Shown here piece by piece: positions 8,362-18,526 of a stretch of DNA of 64,000 nucleotides. The notes under the pieces are model-generated. The model did not search any database and was not told where the DNA came from. It saw only the letters and a list, made by a program, of their open reading frames with translations. Position numbers and translations under genes: made by a program. Every line of letters begins with the position of its first letter. Position 1 is the stretch's first letter. This DNA comes from JAQBDA01 sp963709875 (GTDB taxonomy: Bacteria > Chloroflexota > Anaerolineae > Anaerolineales > UBA4823). Location: the NCBI GenBank assembly GCA_963709875.1, contig CAVPYB010000003.1, positions 434,001 to 498,000 on the forward strand. Direction: 5' to 3'.

Positions 8362-9023
8362 GACCAGCCTGCACAGCCAGCTCAAAACCTGGTACGCCGC
8401 GCCCGGGGGATGCCATCGAAGCGCCGGTTGATGGCTACATGATCGATATCCTACGCGGTGAGCTGCTGGTGGAGATCCAGACGCGCAGCTTCTCCAGCCT
8501 GCGGGGCAAGCTCGAAAAACTGCTGCCCCACCACCCGGTGCGGCTGGTACACCCGATTGCGCAGGAGAAGTGGATCGTGCGCCAGGGTGACGGCAAATCA
8601 AAGCCGGGGGGACGGCGCAAATCCCCAAAACGCGGCCGGGTGGAGCATCTCTTCAAAGAGCTGGTATTCATCCCTCACCTGGTCCGGGAGCCCAACTTCT
8701 CACTGGAGGTGCTGCTGACCCGCGAGGAGGAGCACTGGGTGGACGATGGCAGCGGCTCGTGGCGCAGGAAGGGCTGGCGCGTGGCGGAACGCGTTCTGCT
8801 GGAGGTCGTCGAGAGCATTGAGCTTCTCTCCTCAACGGATTATCTGGGGCTGCTGCCAGGTGATCTGCCAATGCCGTTTTCCACGCTGGATCTGGCACAA
8901 AATGCCGGCATACCCCGCAGATTAGCCCAGCAGATGGCGTACAGCCTGCGGGAGATAGGATGGCTCCAGATCGCCGGTACAAAGGGCAGGGAGCGCTTTT
9001 ACACGCCCCTGGAGGGGTGCTAG
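8354..9023 (+). CDS. Conserved uncharacterised protein, possible PD-(D/E)xK-like fold (frameshifted)
   Basis: The gene starts at GTG 8354 and is read as LHSQLKTWYAAPG. The frame breaks in a GGGGG run near 8401-8406 and resumes as DAIEAPVDGYMIDILRG to give about 222 aa. The N-terminal part has GYMIDI followed by LLVEIQT, a spacing that recalls a nuclease D...ExK core with Q in place of K; this is an inference. The middle is basic (GGRRKSPKRGRVEH). The C-terminus, about residues 170-222, resembles a winged helix (LAQNAGIPRRLAQQMAYSLREIGWL). The single extra G in a homopolymer suggests a sequencing error. Function unknown. Confidence 0.65.
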
Positions 9024-9033
9024 GCACACTTCC

Positions 9034-9062
9034 TTGACATTCCCCACCGGGCTGGCTATAAT
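9034..9062 (+). promoter_or_regulatory. Consensus sigma-70 promoter of tRNA-Gly
   Basis: TTGACA (9034-9039) and TATAAT (9057-9062) are separated by 17 nt, which matches the full consensus. The tRNA 5' end lies 12 nt after the -10 box. Confidence 0.88.
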
Positions 9063-9073
9063 CCCTAACGCAT

Positions 9074-9145
9074 GCGGGTGTTGCCAAGTGGTAAGGCAGT
9101 AGCTTCCCAAGCTACCATTCGTGGGTTCGAATCCCATCACCCGCT
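9074..9145 (+). tRNA. tRNA-Gly (CCC)
   Basis: The cloverleaf can be folded by eye: acceptor GCGGGTG/CACCCGC, anticodon stem GTAGC/GCTAC around loop TTCCCAA (anticodon CCC), and T-arm GTGGG-TTCGAAT-CCCAT. The 3' CCA is not encoded. A consensus promoter precedes it and a terminator follows. Confidence 0.95.
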
Positions 9146-9151
9146 CTAATC

Positions 9152-9187
9152 CCGGCAGTTTAACCTAACCTGCCGGATTTCCTTTCT
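9152..9187 (+). terminator. Rho-independent terminator after tRNA-Gly
   Basis: CCGGCAG and CTGCCGG form a 7-bp stem with an 11-nt loop. A T-rich stretch (ATTTCCTTTCTT) follows directly. Confidence 0.8.
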
Positions 9188-9230
9188 TGCCCACAGCAGA
9201 TGTATAATGCTCACTCATGGTATAGTAGGC

Positions 9231-9245
9231 CAATTTGACAAATTG
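9231..9245. promoter_or_regulatory. Perfect 7-1-7 palindrome upstream of msrA
   Basis: CAATTTG-A-CAAATTG is an exact dyad 147 nt before msrA. A TATAGT box lies just before it at about 9221. The placement resembles an operator, but no regulator can be named. Confidence 0.35.
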
Positions 9246-9392
9246 TCCTACGTCGAGGCTCGTCCAACTCCGAAAGATATGCCGCAGGTTCTCCATTAGT
9301 CCTAGGTAAGACAGATGCTCTATCCTGCTTCTATACTTGTGGAACGGTTAATTGTTTGCAAGAACTAATCATATTGTTATCAGGAGCACAAA

Positions 9393-9965
9393 ATGTCCAA
9401 CGTTCAACAAACCAATCCCTCTACCCAACCTCACCTCGAGACCGCCACCCTGGGCGGCGGCTGTTTCTGGTGCCTGGAGCCGCTCTTTGCCAGTCTGCAG
9501 GGCGTGGAAGATGCGTCCGTCGGCTATGCCGGCGGCTCGGTCGCTAACCCCTCCTACCATCTCGTCACGACCGGCACCAGCGGGCACGCTGAAGTCGTCC
9601 AGGTGCTCTTCGACCCGCAGGTGATCAGCTACCGGGACATCCTGGGGGTGTTCTTCTCGGTCCATGACCCGACTACGCTCAACCGCCAGGGGGCGGATGT
9701 CGGCCCGCAGTACAGGTCGGTGATCTTCTATCACAACTCCGAACAAAAACATATCGCAGAGCAAGTTATTCAGGCGCTGCAGGATTCGGGTGCATACAGC
9801 AGCCCGATCGTCACCGAGATCGCTCCGCTAGAGGATTTCTTCCTGGCTGAGGATTACCACCAGGAATATTTCGAGAAGAACCCCTATCAAGGCTACTGCC
9901 AGGTGGTCATCGCACCCAAGGTGAGCAAGTTCAGGGCAAAATACCAGCCGCGCCTGAAAATATAA
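9393..9965 (+). CDS. msrA: Peptide-methionine (S)-S-oxide reductase MsrA
   Basis: This enzyme reduces methionine-S-sulfoxide in proteins and repairs oxidative damage in the cytoplasm. The catalytic motif GGGCFWCLEP has its nucleophilic Cys at residue 24. It is followed by VGYAGG and TSGHAEVV, then the PTTLNRQGADVGPQYRS block typical of MsrA. The 190 aa length is normal. A CAGGAG site precedes ATG 9393. It appears monocistronic, flanked by hairpins on both sides. No MsrB domain is fused. Confidence 0.97.
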   Translation: MSNVQQTNPSTQPHLETATLGGGCFWCLEPLFASLQGVEDASVGYAGGSVANPSYHLVTTGTSGHAEVVQVLFDPQVISYRDILGVFFSVHDPTTLNRQGADVGPQYRSVIFYHNSEQKHIAEQVIQALQDSGAYSSPIVTEIAPLEDFFLAEDYHQEYFEKNPYQGYCQVVIAPKVSKFRAKYQPRLKI

Positions 9966-9973
9966 ATAAATTT

Positions 9974-10012
9974 CCGTTCTCAGGGCAGGTTGGAAAGCCT
10001 GCCTGAGAACGG
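9974..10012. terminator. Strong hairpin after msrA
   Basis: CCGTTCTCAGG...CCTGAGAACGG, extended by GCAGG/CCTGC with one bulged G, around a short loop. No real T-run follows, so termination is likely but not certain. Confidence 0.55.
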
Positions 10013-10155
10013 ATTCCCAAAGCCGCCGCAACAATCCGAATAACCCATACAGGTTCTTTTCCCCAATATCAATTGATTAATTCCGCCAGCTTGCAATGCT
10101 GTTAGTGAAACTGGGGAGAGATTTTGTTAGAATAATTGCACGAGGGAGGCTGCAA

Positions 10156-10551
10156 TTGAATATAGCTGGCAAAATCCTGTACATCGAAGACAACCCGGAA
10201 AACCGCTTGCTGATCAGGCGCATCCTGCAGGCTGAGGGCTACCAGGTCTTCGAAGCCGAAGATGCCTCCGACGCCCTGCATACATTGCAGGACGAGCGCC
10301 CGGACTTGATCTTGATGGATATCAATCTGCCAGAAATGGATGGCTATACTCTGACCAGCCAGATCAAAAGCCTACCCGGGATGGACAACGTGCCCATCAT
10401 CGCATTGACGGCCAATGTGATGAAAGGCGACCGGGAACGCACCATGCGAGCCGGCTGCGACGGGTATATCCAAAAACCGGTAGATGTGGACAGCCTCCCG
10501 ATGCTTATCCAGGGTTACTTATCTGCCGAGACACCACCGGAATTTCATTGA
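10156..10551 (+). CDS. Single-domain response regulator (receiver only)
   Basis: A lone CheY/DivK-like receiver of about 131 aa. It has the acidic pocket IEDN near residue 10, the phospho-acceptor in LILMDINLP (Asp55), the Thr of ALTAN and the Lys in IQKPVD. There is no output domain. I place the start at TTG 10156 because GAGGGAGG lies 5-6 nt upstream and homology begins there. Upstream ATG 10096 would add 20 unconserved residues. It is followed by a second receiver protein after 7 nt, just upstream of the GAF sensor array. Confidence 0.88.
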   Translation: MNIAGKILYIEDNPENRLLIRRILQAEGYQVFEAEDASDALHTLQDERPDLILMDINLPEMDGYTLTSQIKSLPGMDNVPIIALTANVMKGDRERTMRAGCDGYIQKPVDVDSLPMLIQGYLSAETPPEFH

Positions 10552-10558
10552 CATAGAT

Positions 10559-11017
10559 ATGGCTCAACAAATGACTGCCTCCTCCGACATCAAAACACAG
10601 CCCGTTCAGAAAGCTTCTCTTCCCAAAGACGCCACCGTCCTGGTCGTAGAAGACAACGTCTCCAATTTTGTGTTGATCGCCCGTATGCTAGGCTATATGG
10701 GCATCCACTGCGAGTGGAAAACCTCCGGCTACGAGGTTGTGGAATATGCGGACACGCTGCCCAGGCTGGACCTGATCCTGATGGATATCCGCCTGCCGTA
10801 TGAAGACGGCTTCGTTGCCCTGGAAAAGATCCGCGCCTCTCGAAGACTGCAGGAGACGCCGGTGGTAGCTGTAACTGCCGAAGCAAGCCTGGAGCAGATG
10901 AATAAATCCAGGGAAGCCGGCTTTGATGGTTTTCTTGGGAAACCTCTCGATCCCGACCGCTTCCCAGACCAAATTCGCAAAATCCTGGCAGGCGATTCGG
11001 TCTGGGAATTGAGTTAA
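10559..11017 (+). CDS. Second single-domain response regulator
   Basis: This 152 aa receiver has a 25-residue polar N-terminal lead. It shows VVEDN, the phospho-acceptor in LILMDIRLPYEDG (about Asp76), VTAEAS and the Lys of LGKPLD. It has no output domain. ATG 10559 lies 7 nt after the previous stop, so the two receivers form a pair that ends at a clear terminator. Such proteins usually act as phosphate shuttles or competitors in relays. Proximity to the kinase at 22.7-26.2 kb suggests a shared pathway, which is an inference. Confidence 0.87.
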   Translation: MAQQMTASSDIKTQPVQKASLPKDATVLVVEDNVSNFVLIARMLGYMGIHCEWKTSGYEVVEYADTLPRLDLILMDIRLPYEDGFVALEKIRASRRLQETPVVAVTAEASLEQMNKSREAGFDGFLGKPLDPDRFPDQIRKILAGDSVWELS

Positions 11018-11036
11018 CCGGAACATTATCGTTATC

Positions 11037-11075
11037 GCTCCCGATCGACAGCATACGACCGGGAGCTTTATTTTA
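11037..11075 (+). terminator. Rho-independent terminator after the receiver pair
   Basis: GCTCCCG...CGGGAGC, a 7-bp GC-rich stem followed at once by TTTATTTTA. Confidence 0.82.
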
Positions 11076-11372
11076 TACGTTTCAGGCTAGATTTGATAAT
11101 CATTACCTCCCCATACTGAAGCCAGTGGGTGCTGCTTTGCGGACAATACAAATCCCAATCCCTAATCCCCAAATTGCCTGCTCCCTGATTTATTAAGACC
11201 CGGTGAAGCAAGTTTGCATAATTGATAGAAGCACCATCAATTTCGTTATAACGATTGATTGCCAGCATATTCTTGATTTAATTGAAGTCAGGCCTTGCGC
11301 GCCACATGTCAGGTCGCTGTGCAGCGTGCGTTATGGTCATTATCTTGTTTGAATATATTCTGACTATAGAAG
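11076..11372. other. Intergenic region with no recognisable gene
   Basis: About 300 nt between the terminator and the sensor array. The open frames here are short and lack ribosome sites or family features. A promoter for the array probably lies in the AT-rich end (a TATAGA box near 11364), but no convincing -35 box can be paired with it. Confidence 0.4.
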
Positions 11373-13773
11373 GTGCCCAAGAAATCCGGTATGTCAATAA
11401 CTCGAGCGTCCAATAGCTATACGATTACTGCTAACCCCGATCGTGAACATGAATTTCAGGATTGGCGCGGGCATTTGCTCAATGTGGCATTGTGGTGCGC
11501 GATCGTTTGCGGTGGGATCGCCTTTTGGGGGACGATGTTCGTCAGCCACCGCTTGCGGGCTGACAGCAGCCTTCTGATCATGCTTGGCGCTTATGCCTGG
11601 CTGCTGCTAGCCGCCGGATACTATCGGCTGCCGTACCCGCTCAGAGCCGGGAGCCTGCTGGTGCTGACATTCGCTGCTGGGTTGGCACTGGTGGGCTTCT
11701 CCGCAACACCGTCCATCGGTTTGATCCTTTTATTCACGACGGTTGTCTTCTCTTTTTTGCTGGCAGGCTGGCAAGCCGGCTTGATCACCGCTGCCCTGGG
11801 CATTGCAAGCCTTGTGACATTATTCAGCCCGATCTTTCTTTCCCAAGGATACGCTCTGGTGCAGTTTGGGGTGGGAGGCTCATTATCCTTACTGATATGG
11901 GTGGGGCTGTCGCTAACCGCCTCCGCTCCACTGATCGTCACGTTGGCGCTGTACAGCACCGGCACCTCCCGGGCATTCAACCTGTGGCATGAGCTAATCC
12001 GGCACTCCGACCAGCAAAAATCACGTTTCCAACACACGGTCGCCCAAATCACGCAAGACTATGAAGCCCATCTACTGTATGAGAAATCCTTTATCGATAC
12101 GATCGGTCTGCTGGAAACTGCCCGAACACAGGCGCAACTATTAAAGCGTTTTGTCAACCTGCTCGTAGAGTTATATGGCTATCAGCAAGCCGAGGTATAT
12201 ATCACACAAGATGGGTCTACGTATGACCACATCCGGCAGTATATCGACGAGAACGGGCTAAGGGTTCAAGACAGCCAGGTGATCGATACAGACGATGCAC
12301 CAGCATCAGTCCAGCAGGCAATCTCAGGCGAGCATCCCCGACAAATCATCATTGATTGGAGGCTTCCAGGGAACGGCGATATCGAGGCGGGTAATTTCGC
12401 AACAGCCTGGATACCCATTGCCCCCGGTGCCCAAACGATTGGCTTCTTGAGCATCTCCAAGCACCAGGGGAAAGCATTTTCAGAGTCCGAGATTACAGCT
12501 CTGAAGACCAGCGCCCAGCTGCTTGGCCTGGGGATATTGAACCTGCTGCTATCCATGTCCGGTCAGATACAGCCAGGTAATACCTCCGCCTCAAACCAGG
12601 CGATCAACCTGCTCACCAGAGCGAATAGAGAAGATGAGATCCTATCCATCGTCAGGAACTCGTTAAGGATCTCAACCTTCCCGTCAATCCATTTGATCGT
12701 AGAAGATGAGAACTTAACCCTGGATGCGATAAATGACCCGGAGTATGCCGCCGAGGCACAAATACGGAGGTTCGATTTCTCCATCGACCGCATCGAGAGG
12801 CTGGTAACCAATAACCCGTTTGCACCGCTGGATGTCGAAGAACAGCAGGATATGCCCGATGACCTGGTTGCCATCCAGCGTGAGCTTGGCTGGGTGAGCG
12901 CCGCATACTTGCCTGTACACCTCAACGGTCGTTTGAAAGCGCTGTACATCCTTGGATCCCGCACTCCGGACCATCTGACCCCCTTCTCGATCCAGCCGTA
13001 TGCCAGCCTGGCAGGGTATGCATCTACAACCCTTGAAAAAGTCACCGCCACCGGAAAATTGCAGCGCCGGGTGGCTGCTTTACAGTCGTTGTCGATGATC
13101 GGTCAGGCGATCTCCGCAGTGACAGAATTGGAAAAGCTCTTCGGCACAATTCACGAGCAGGTTTCTCTGGTCATCGGGGAGGTCGATCTGGCAGTTGCCC
13201 TGTACGATGCGACGGCGGATTTGATCTCAATTCCTTACGCCCACGAGGATGGAGAAACGATCAGGATCGATCCTTTCCCGCTGGGGCAGGGATTGACATC
13301 GATACTTGATTCGCAGCAAACAGCCCTTGATGATCGTTAATGATACCGAACGCCAGGCCCTGGAACTTGGAGCGAGGATCTCTGGTGCATCTGCGAAATC
13401 CTGGCTGGGCGTCCCGCTGATCGTCTCAGGCGAGGTGTTGGGAGCAATTATCCTGCAGGATACAGCCCGGGAACAGCGCTTCGATGATGACGACCTGCGC
13501 TTGATGACCACACTCGCCTCCCAGGTCGCCATCACGATACGTAACGTGCGCTTGCTGCAGGATGCAGAACGCCGGGCTGAGAAAGAAAAGATCATCGCCA
13601 ACATTACTGCCAAGATTTGGGCTGCCCCGGATATCGAATCCGTCACCCGAACTGCCCTCCAAGAATTGGGGCAGGCACTGCATGCCAGCAGCGCAAAGAT
13701 CCACCTCGAAAAACCGCTGGCTGCTCCTCCCAGTGAGGCACCCAAGGTAGACACCAGGCTGAACCAACCATAA
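11373..13773 (+). CDS. Membrane GAF-domain sensor without kinase domain (sensor 1, frameshifted)
   Basis: First gene of the sensor array, about 799 aa after correcting one extra base near 13305. Residues 35-195 hold about six hydrophobic segments, a MASE-like membrane sensor. Three GAF-type domains follow (roughly 230-400, 415-570, 580-740). The third is split by the frameshift and continues as SKQPLMIVNDTERQALELG. The C-terminal signature of the array (ERRAEKEKIIANITAKIW...ALQELGQALHA) closes the protein. There is no histidine kinase, GGDEF or methyl-accepting domain. Start is uncertain: GTG 11373 or ATG 11391. Confidence 0.75.
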
Positions 13774-13786
13774 ACCGGACTGCACA

Positions 13787-16653
13787 GTGGACCTGTTAAC
13801 CGTAAACCAAAACATACAATACATCGCCTGGTTTTTGGCTATCGCTGAGCTGATCGTCGGCTTGTACATTCTGGTGCTAAACCCCCGCCACACTGCCAAC
13901 CGGCATGTGGGGATCTTTCTCATCCTTGCGGCGATAAACACATATGCCCTCGGTATGATGGTCACTGCAGGCTCCGCGGGACAGGCGCGGCTCTCAGCGC
14001 TTATCCTGGCGGCTACCACATCCGCGACCGAGCCTATGCTGCTGCTGGCATCCGTCGCGCTCCTGCGGCCAGATTGGCTGCATGGCAAACGTCGCTGGCT
14101 CTGGTGGCCGGTCTATGGCTTGGTCTTTTTGCCTGCCGCCTTGACGATCATCGACCTGGTAGTCGGCACCCGGCTGTGGTATTCCGGCATCAACCCGGCG
14201 ACTTATGCAGGTGGTTTCATCATTACACCGGATTTCACCAGCGGATCGCTGTCGATTCTCGTCCGTGCCGGCTTCATCCTGTGTTTCTTGATCATCACCG
14301 CCATCCTGCTTTTCGTCGCCATCTTCGATAAGCGATCCAGCCGCCAGGATCGCCAGCTTGCCTGGATCCTCTTGCTGCAGCAGTTTCTCGCCGGCGCACT
14401 TCTGGCATATCTCGGTCAGCAGGTCATCCTGCCATCAGTCTCCGTCCTGCTGGCGAACACAATCTTTGTGGCAACCTATGCGTATGCAGCCTTCGAGCAG
14501 ATGATCTCAGAACGCAGCCGGCAAAGGGGCAGCCTACAGCTGCGGCTCACTGCGGTGGTCCTGATCGTATCCCTGCCTGTGATGATGGCATTGACCGCTT
14601 TTATTGTTTTTCAGGCGCAGAGCATTCTCGAGAAGAACGCCAATCAGAACCTGTCCGATGTTAGCGAGCAAACACAGGCTACCGTGCTGCTGTGGGCTGA
14701 AAACCACGAACGCCTGCTTCAGGATATCGCCTCCCGCCCGGATACAACTGCCTTGAATGCTCGCAGGGTGGAACCGATCCTTTCACTGATCGCGGATGAG
14801 TATCCAGAGATCTCCTCTGCCAGTATTATCGGCAAAGATGGCCGGGAGATCGCCGGGAGTGATGGTCCGCCTTACACTAATTATCAGGGCAGCGCGTGGT
14901 TCGAGAGTGCAGTTTCTGGTGCCCCAATTACATTCTCGATCGATGAAGGAGCTGGTGGTGCTGCGTCATTACTAACCGCGGCTACACCTATCAGAAGTAA
15001 TAGCGGCAATGTCCTCGGTGTGGCGGCATTGTCAACCGACCTGGCGCTGTTAAACCAGCAGATCAGCCCCCGGGTCATCGGCAGCAGCGGATATGTTTTT
15101 GTGATCAATTCTGAAGATCAACTCGTGGCTCATCCGGTAGATGTCCAACTTCAAGGCACGCTAGATTTTAGCGCCCATCCGGCCGTGTCTATGCTTCGCC
15201 AGGGAATCTTGGGACCGTTCACCTACACCGACCAGGATGGTCTCCGCTGGAGGGTGAAGGCAAGACTGCTCCCGAGTGGATGGGGAGTGATCGCCCAGGT
15301 TCCTGAGGGCGAGCTGCTCGCACCACTCCTGCTATTCAGCCGTCTGGCATGGTTTACCCTCGCTTCGGCAGCAGTGCTACTCTTCATCCTGGCAGCGTTA
15401 ATGATCCGCCAGACCATCCATCCAGTGCGCGGTTTAACCAGGGTAACCACTGCAATCGCAGCCGGAGATCTGGAACAGGTCGCCCCTGTTGAGAGCGACG
15501 ACGAGATCGGTATCCTTGCACAGAGCTTTAATAGTATGACCGACCAGATCAGAGGTCTGATCAACGAGCTCGAGGATAGAGTAGCCCAGCGGACGGGAGG
15601 ACCTCGAGCGCAGGGCTGTCCAGCTGCAGGTGGCGGCTGATGTTGCCCGCGAAGCAGCCTCGATCCGAGATGTCGCCACGCTACTCGACCATACTGTAAT
15701 GTTAATCTCCGATCGTTTTGGCTTCTACCACGCCGGAATATTTCTCATCAATGAGACGCGAGAATTTGCCGTACTGGCAGCCGCATCGTCCGAAGGTGGG
15801 CGCAGGATGTTGGCACGCGGGCACCAGTTAAAGCTCGGCAAAGTAGGTATTGTTGGTCATGTAGCAGCCAGCGGAGAGCCGCGTATCGCCTTGGATGTGG
15901 GTAAGGATGCGGTTTATTTCAACAATCCCGACCTGCCGCAGACACACTCAGAAATGGCATTGCCGATGAAAGCGCACGGGGTGGTGACCGGCGTATTGGA
16001 CGTTCAATCCGTCGAGCCATCTGCATTTTCTGAAGAGGATATCGATATTCTGCAAGTATTAGCCGACCAGATCGCACTGGCGATGGAAAATACCCGCCTG
16101 ATCCAGGCTAGAGAGGAATCCATTCTTGATCTGGAGCAGCTTTACAAACAGCAGATCGGTCACGCCTGGCAAGGCTATCTGCAGCAAACCAGTTTGACGT
16201 ATTACTACGATCCTCTCGGTGTAAAACGCATCTCATCAGACAGATTATCACAATCAAAGGGTGAGGACAAGTTCGCAGAGCAAGAGGCTGAACGCCAGAT
16301 GACAGCTCCAATTCTGCTGCATGGATACAGGATAGGCACCTTGCAGCTGATCAGGGATGCAGAACTCCTCTGTTTGGAACTCAGACGATCAGGATATCCT
16401 GGATGCCATCATCTCCCACCTGGCACTTGCTCTGGAGAGTGCACGCATTCTCGAGCTCGAGCGCAACCGGTCGCACAAAGATAAGCTGATCACCAGCATC
16501 ACAGCGCGAACACAGTCCGCCCTGGACCTGGAGACTGTGATGCGACGTGCGGTGAAGGAGATCGGGCAGGCGTTAAATGCGGAGAAAGTACAGATAATGC
16601 TGGGAGGTAATGGGAATCCCGGAACAGATTCAGATCAGGAGATGGCGGGGTGA
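13787..16653 (+). CDS. 7TM-dCache-HAMP-GAF sensor without kinase domain (sensor 2, two frameshifts)
   Basis: About 954 aa once two extra bases (near 15596 in a GGG run and near 16358) are corrected. An N-terminal block of about seven membrane segments (1-235) is followed by an extracellular double-Cache domain (about 265-510), a further membrane segment and HAMP (about 535-590). Then come a coiled linker, a GAF domain with FGFYHAGIFLINE, and a shorter second GAF-like region. The closing signature is KLITSITARTQSALDLE. No output domain is visible. GTG 13787 starts 13 nt after sensor 1. Ligand-binding outside and GAF inside suggest dual sensing. Confidence 0.75.
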
Positions 16654-16654
16654 A

Positions 16655-18526
16655 ATGATGAGCACCAGGTTTTCATTAAGGCGAAGACTGACCCTGGCAT
16701 TCTTGAGTATGTCCGTACTTGTGCTTCTCGCCAGTGGCGCCGGGTTCGTCTACGCAAAATCTGTAGATCAGGCGATCCAGGCTACCCAAGATGGAATCGA
16801 CCAGATCCAGCGCATAAACGAGCTGCAGTCCGATTGGCAGAGTATCTCCGAGATGGTCGGTGTATTATTCCTGACCCGCAATGTCGATCAGACAGCGGAA
16901 AGGATCAACACCGGCATCAAAATCTTCAATCAAAAGCTGGACACATGGCTGCAAGCGCCGCCTGGAATTCAGGCGAATAATATTGCCGAGAACCAGACCA
17001 TTGTCCAGGAAATCGATCTCGAATTTTCCGCTCTCAGCGATACGATCGATGAGATTGTCCGGTTAGCCGGATCAGGTCAGTGGGCCATCGCTCGAGACAT
17101 GCGCGAAACATTGCTGGCTCGCCAGCAAGCTGAGCTTAACAGCGGATTGCAGCTCCTGGTGACGAATATCCGTGCTGATGTGCAGACATCTTTCAACGAT
17201 GCGGAGGAAACTCAGATATTCTCCAGGACAGTGGCTATCGCCTCCAGCCTCGCCTCATTCGTCATTGCCCTGTTCCTGGGCATCAACGTTACCCGCAGCA
17301 TTGTCGTACCGATCCAGGAGCTGACCGAAGCAGCCCAGAGCGTGACCCTGGGGGATTTTCAGCCCATGGAACCATTGAAGAGATCGGACGAGATCGGCAA
17401 CCTATCCAGATCGTTCGCACTGATGACCGATTGGCTGCGCGAGTCTTACGAAAACCTGGAACAGCGTGTCGTCGATCGCACCACCGAACTTGAACGACAG
17501 AATATTGAGATCCAGGTCGCAGCCGAGATTGCCCGCGACATATCCACCTTCAGGAACCCACAAGAGCTGCTCGATACTGCCGTCGATCTCATCGTGCGGC
17601 GCTTCGGCTATTACCATGCTGGAATATTCTTGCTGGATGATTTGAAGCAGTATGCCATTCTAAGGGCTGCATCTGGACCATCCAGTAAGGATATGCTGTC
17701 AGGAATGCATAAGCTGAAGGTCGGCGAAGTAGGTATCGTCGGAAATGTAGCTCAGACGGGTGTTTCACGCATTGCTCTGGATGTTGATCTGGATCGATCC
17801 TATTATAAGAACCCTCTACTGCCGGAAACGCGCACCGAGATCGCAATCCCGATAAAAATCAGCCGCGATGTCATTGGTGTACTGGATGTCCAGAGCAATG
17901 TCCCAGGAACCTTCAAGGAAAGCGAACTATATGTCCTTGAGATCCTGGGCGATCTTCTCGCAGTGGCGATCCAGAATGCAGAATTGATCCGGGACTCCGA
18001 AGAAAATCTGAACGAATTGGAGAACCTGTATAGTGTCCTCAGAAAGGATGCCTGGCAGAAGATAGAACTAGCCGAGGAGATCCAGGGCTTCCAATACGAC
18101 GTATCGGGTACAAATCCGCTGACGTTCGGTTCTGTGGACGATGGGGATAACGGTCACAAGACAGGAGAATCCATTGCTATTCCTTTGTGTATTCGAGACC
18201 AAAAGATTGGCACCCTGACTGTCTGGCCCACGGCGGAGGGGTTTATGCCGGATGATATCAACTTCTTGAACGAGATCAGCCTCCGGATCAGCCAATCCAT
18301 GGAAAGTGCCCGCCTGTTCAACGAAATCCAACGGCGCGCTGAAAATGAACGGCGGGTCAGGCAGGCGTCAACCCATATGCGAGAAACTCTCGATATAGAG
18401 AGCGTTCTCCGGACTGCTGTGGAAGACATCTATAACACATTCAAGCTATCCCAGATTTCTGTGGACCTCTCCCCATCGGATAGCCTAGTTTTGGATGTCC
18501 AAAAAGACCCTGGCGGAACACCATGA
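16655..18526 (+). CDS. 4-helix-bundle-HAMP-GAF sensor without kinase domain (sensor 3)
   Basis: 623 aa, with no break. It has a membrane segment at about 12-32, a helical periplasmic region to about 190, a second membrane segment at about 190-212 and HAMP (VPIQELTEAAQSV). A coiled linker, a GAF domain (FGYYHAGIFLLDD to LDVQSNVPG) and a second GAF-like region follow. The end signature is RRVRQASTHMRETLDIESVLRTAV. Starts at ATG 16655 or 16658, one nt after the previous stop. The end overlaps the next gene by ATGA. Same architecture as its neighbours, with no kinase. Confidence 0.82.
   Translation: MMSTRFSLRRRLTLAFLSMSVLVLLASGAGFVYAKSVDQAIQATQDGIDQIQRINELQSDWQSISEMVGVLFLTRNVDQTAERINTGIKIFNQKLDTWLQAPPGIQANNIAENQTIVQEIDLEFSALSDTIDEIVRLAGSGQWAIARDMRETLLARQQAELNSGLQLLVTNIRADVQTSFNDAEETQIFSRTVAIASSLASFVIALFLGINVTRSIVVPIQELTEAAQSVTLGDFQPMEPLKRSDEIGNLSRSFALMTDWLRESYENLEQRVVDRTTELERQNIEIQVAAEIARDISTFRNPQELLDTAVDLIVRRFGYYHAGIFLLDDLKQYAILRAASGPSSKDMLSGMHKLKVGEVGIVGNVAQTGVSRIALDVDLDRSYYKNPLLPETRTEIAIPIKISRDVIGVLDVQSNVPGTFKESELYVLEILGDLLAVAIQNAELIRDSEENLNELENLYSVLRKDAWQKIELAEEIQGFQYDVSGTNPLTFGSVDDGDNGHKTGESIAIPLCIRDQKIGTLTVWPTAEGFMPDDINFLNEISLRISQSMESARLFNEIQRRAENERRVRQASTHMRETLDIESVLRTAVEDIYNTFKLSQISVDLSPSDSLVLDVQKDPGGTP

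Noticed and set aside
11068..11268. 66-codon - strand frame in the intergenic region
   Set aside because: No ribosome site or recognisable motif, and it overlaps the terminator region.
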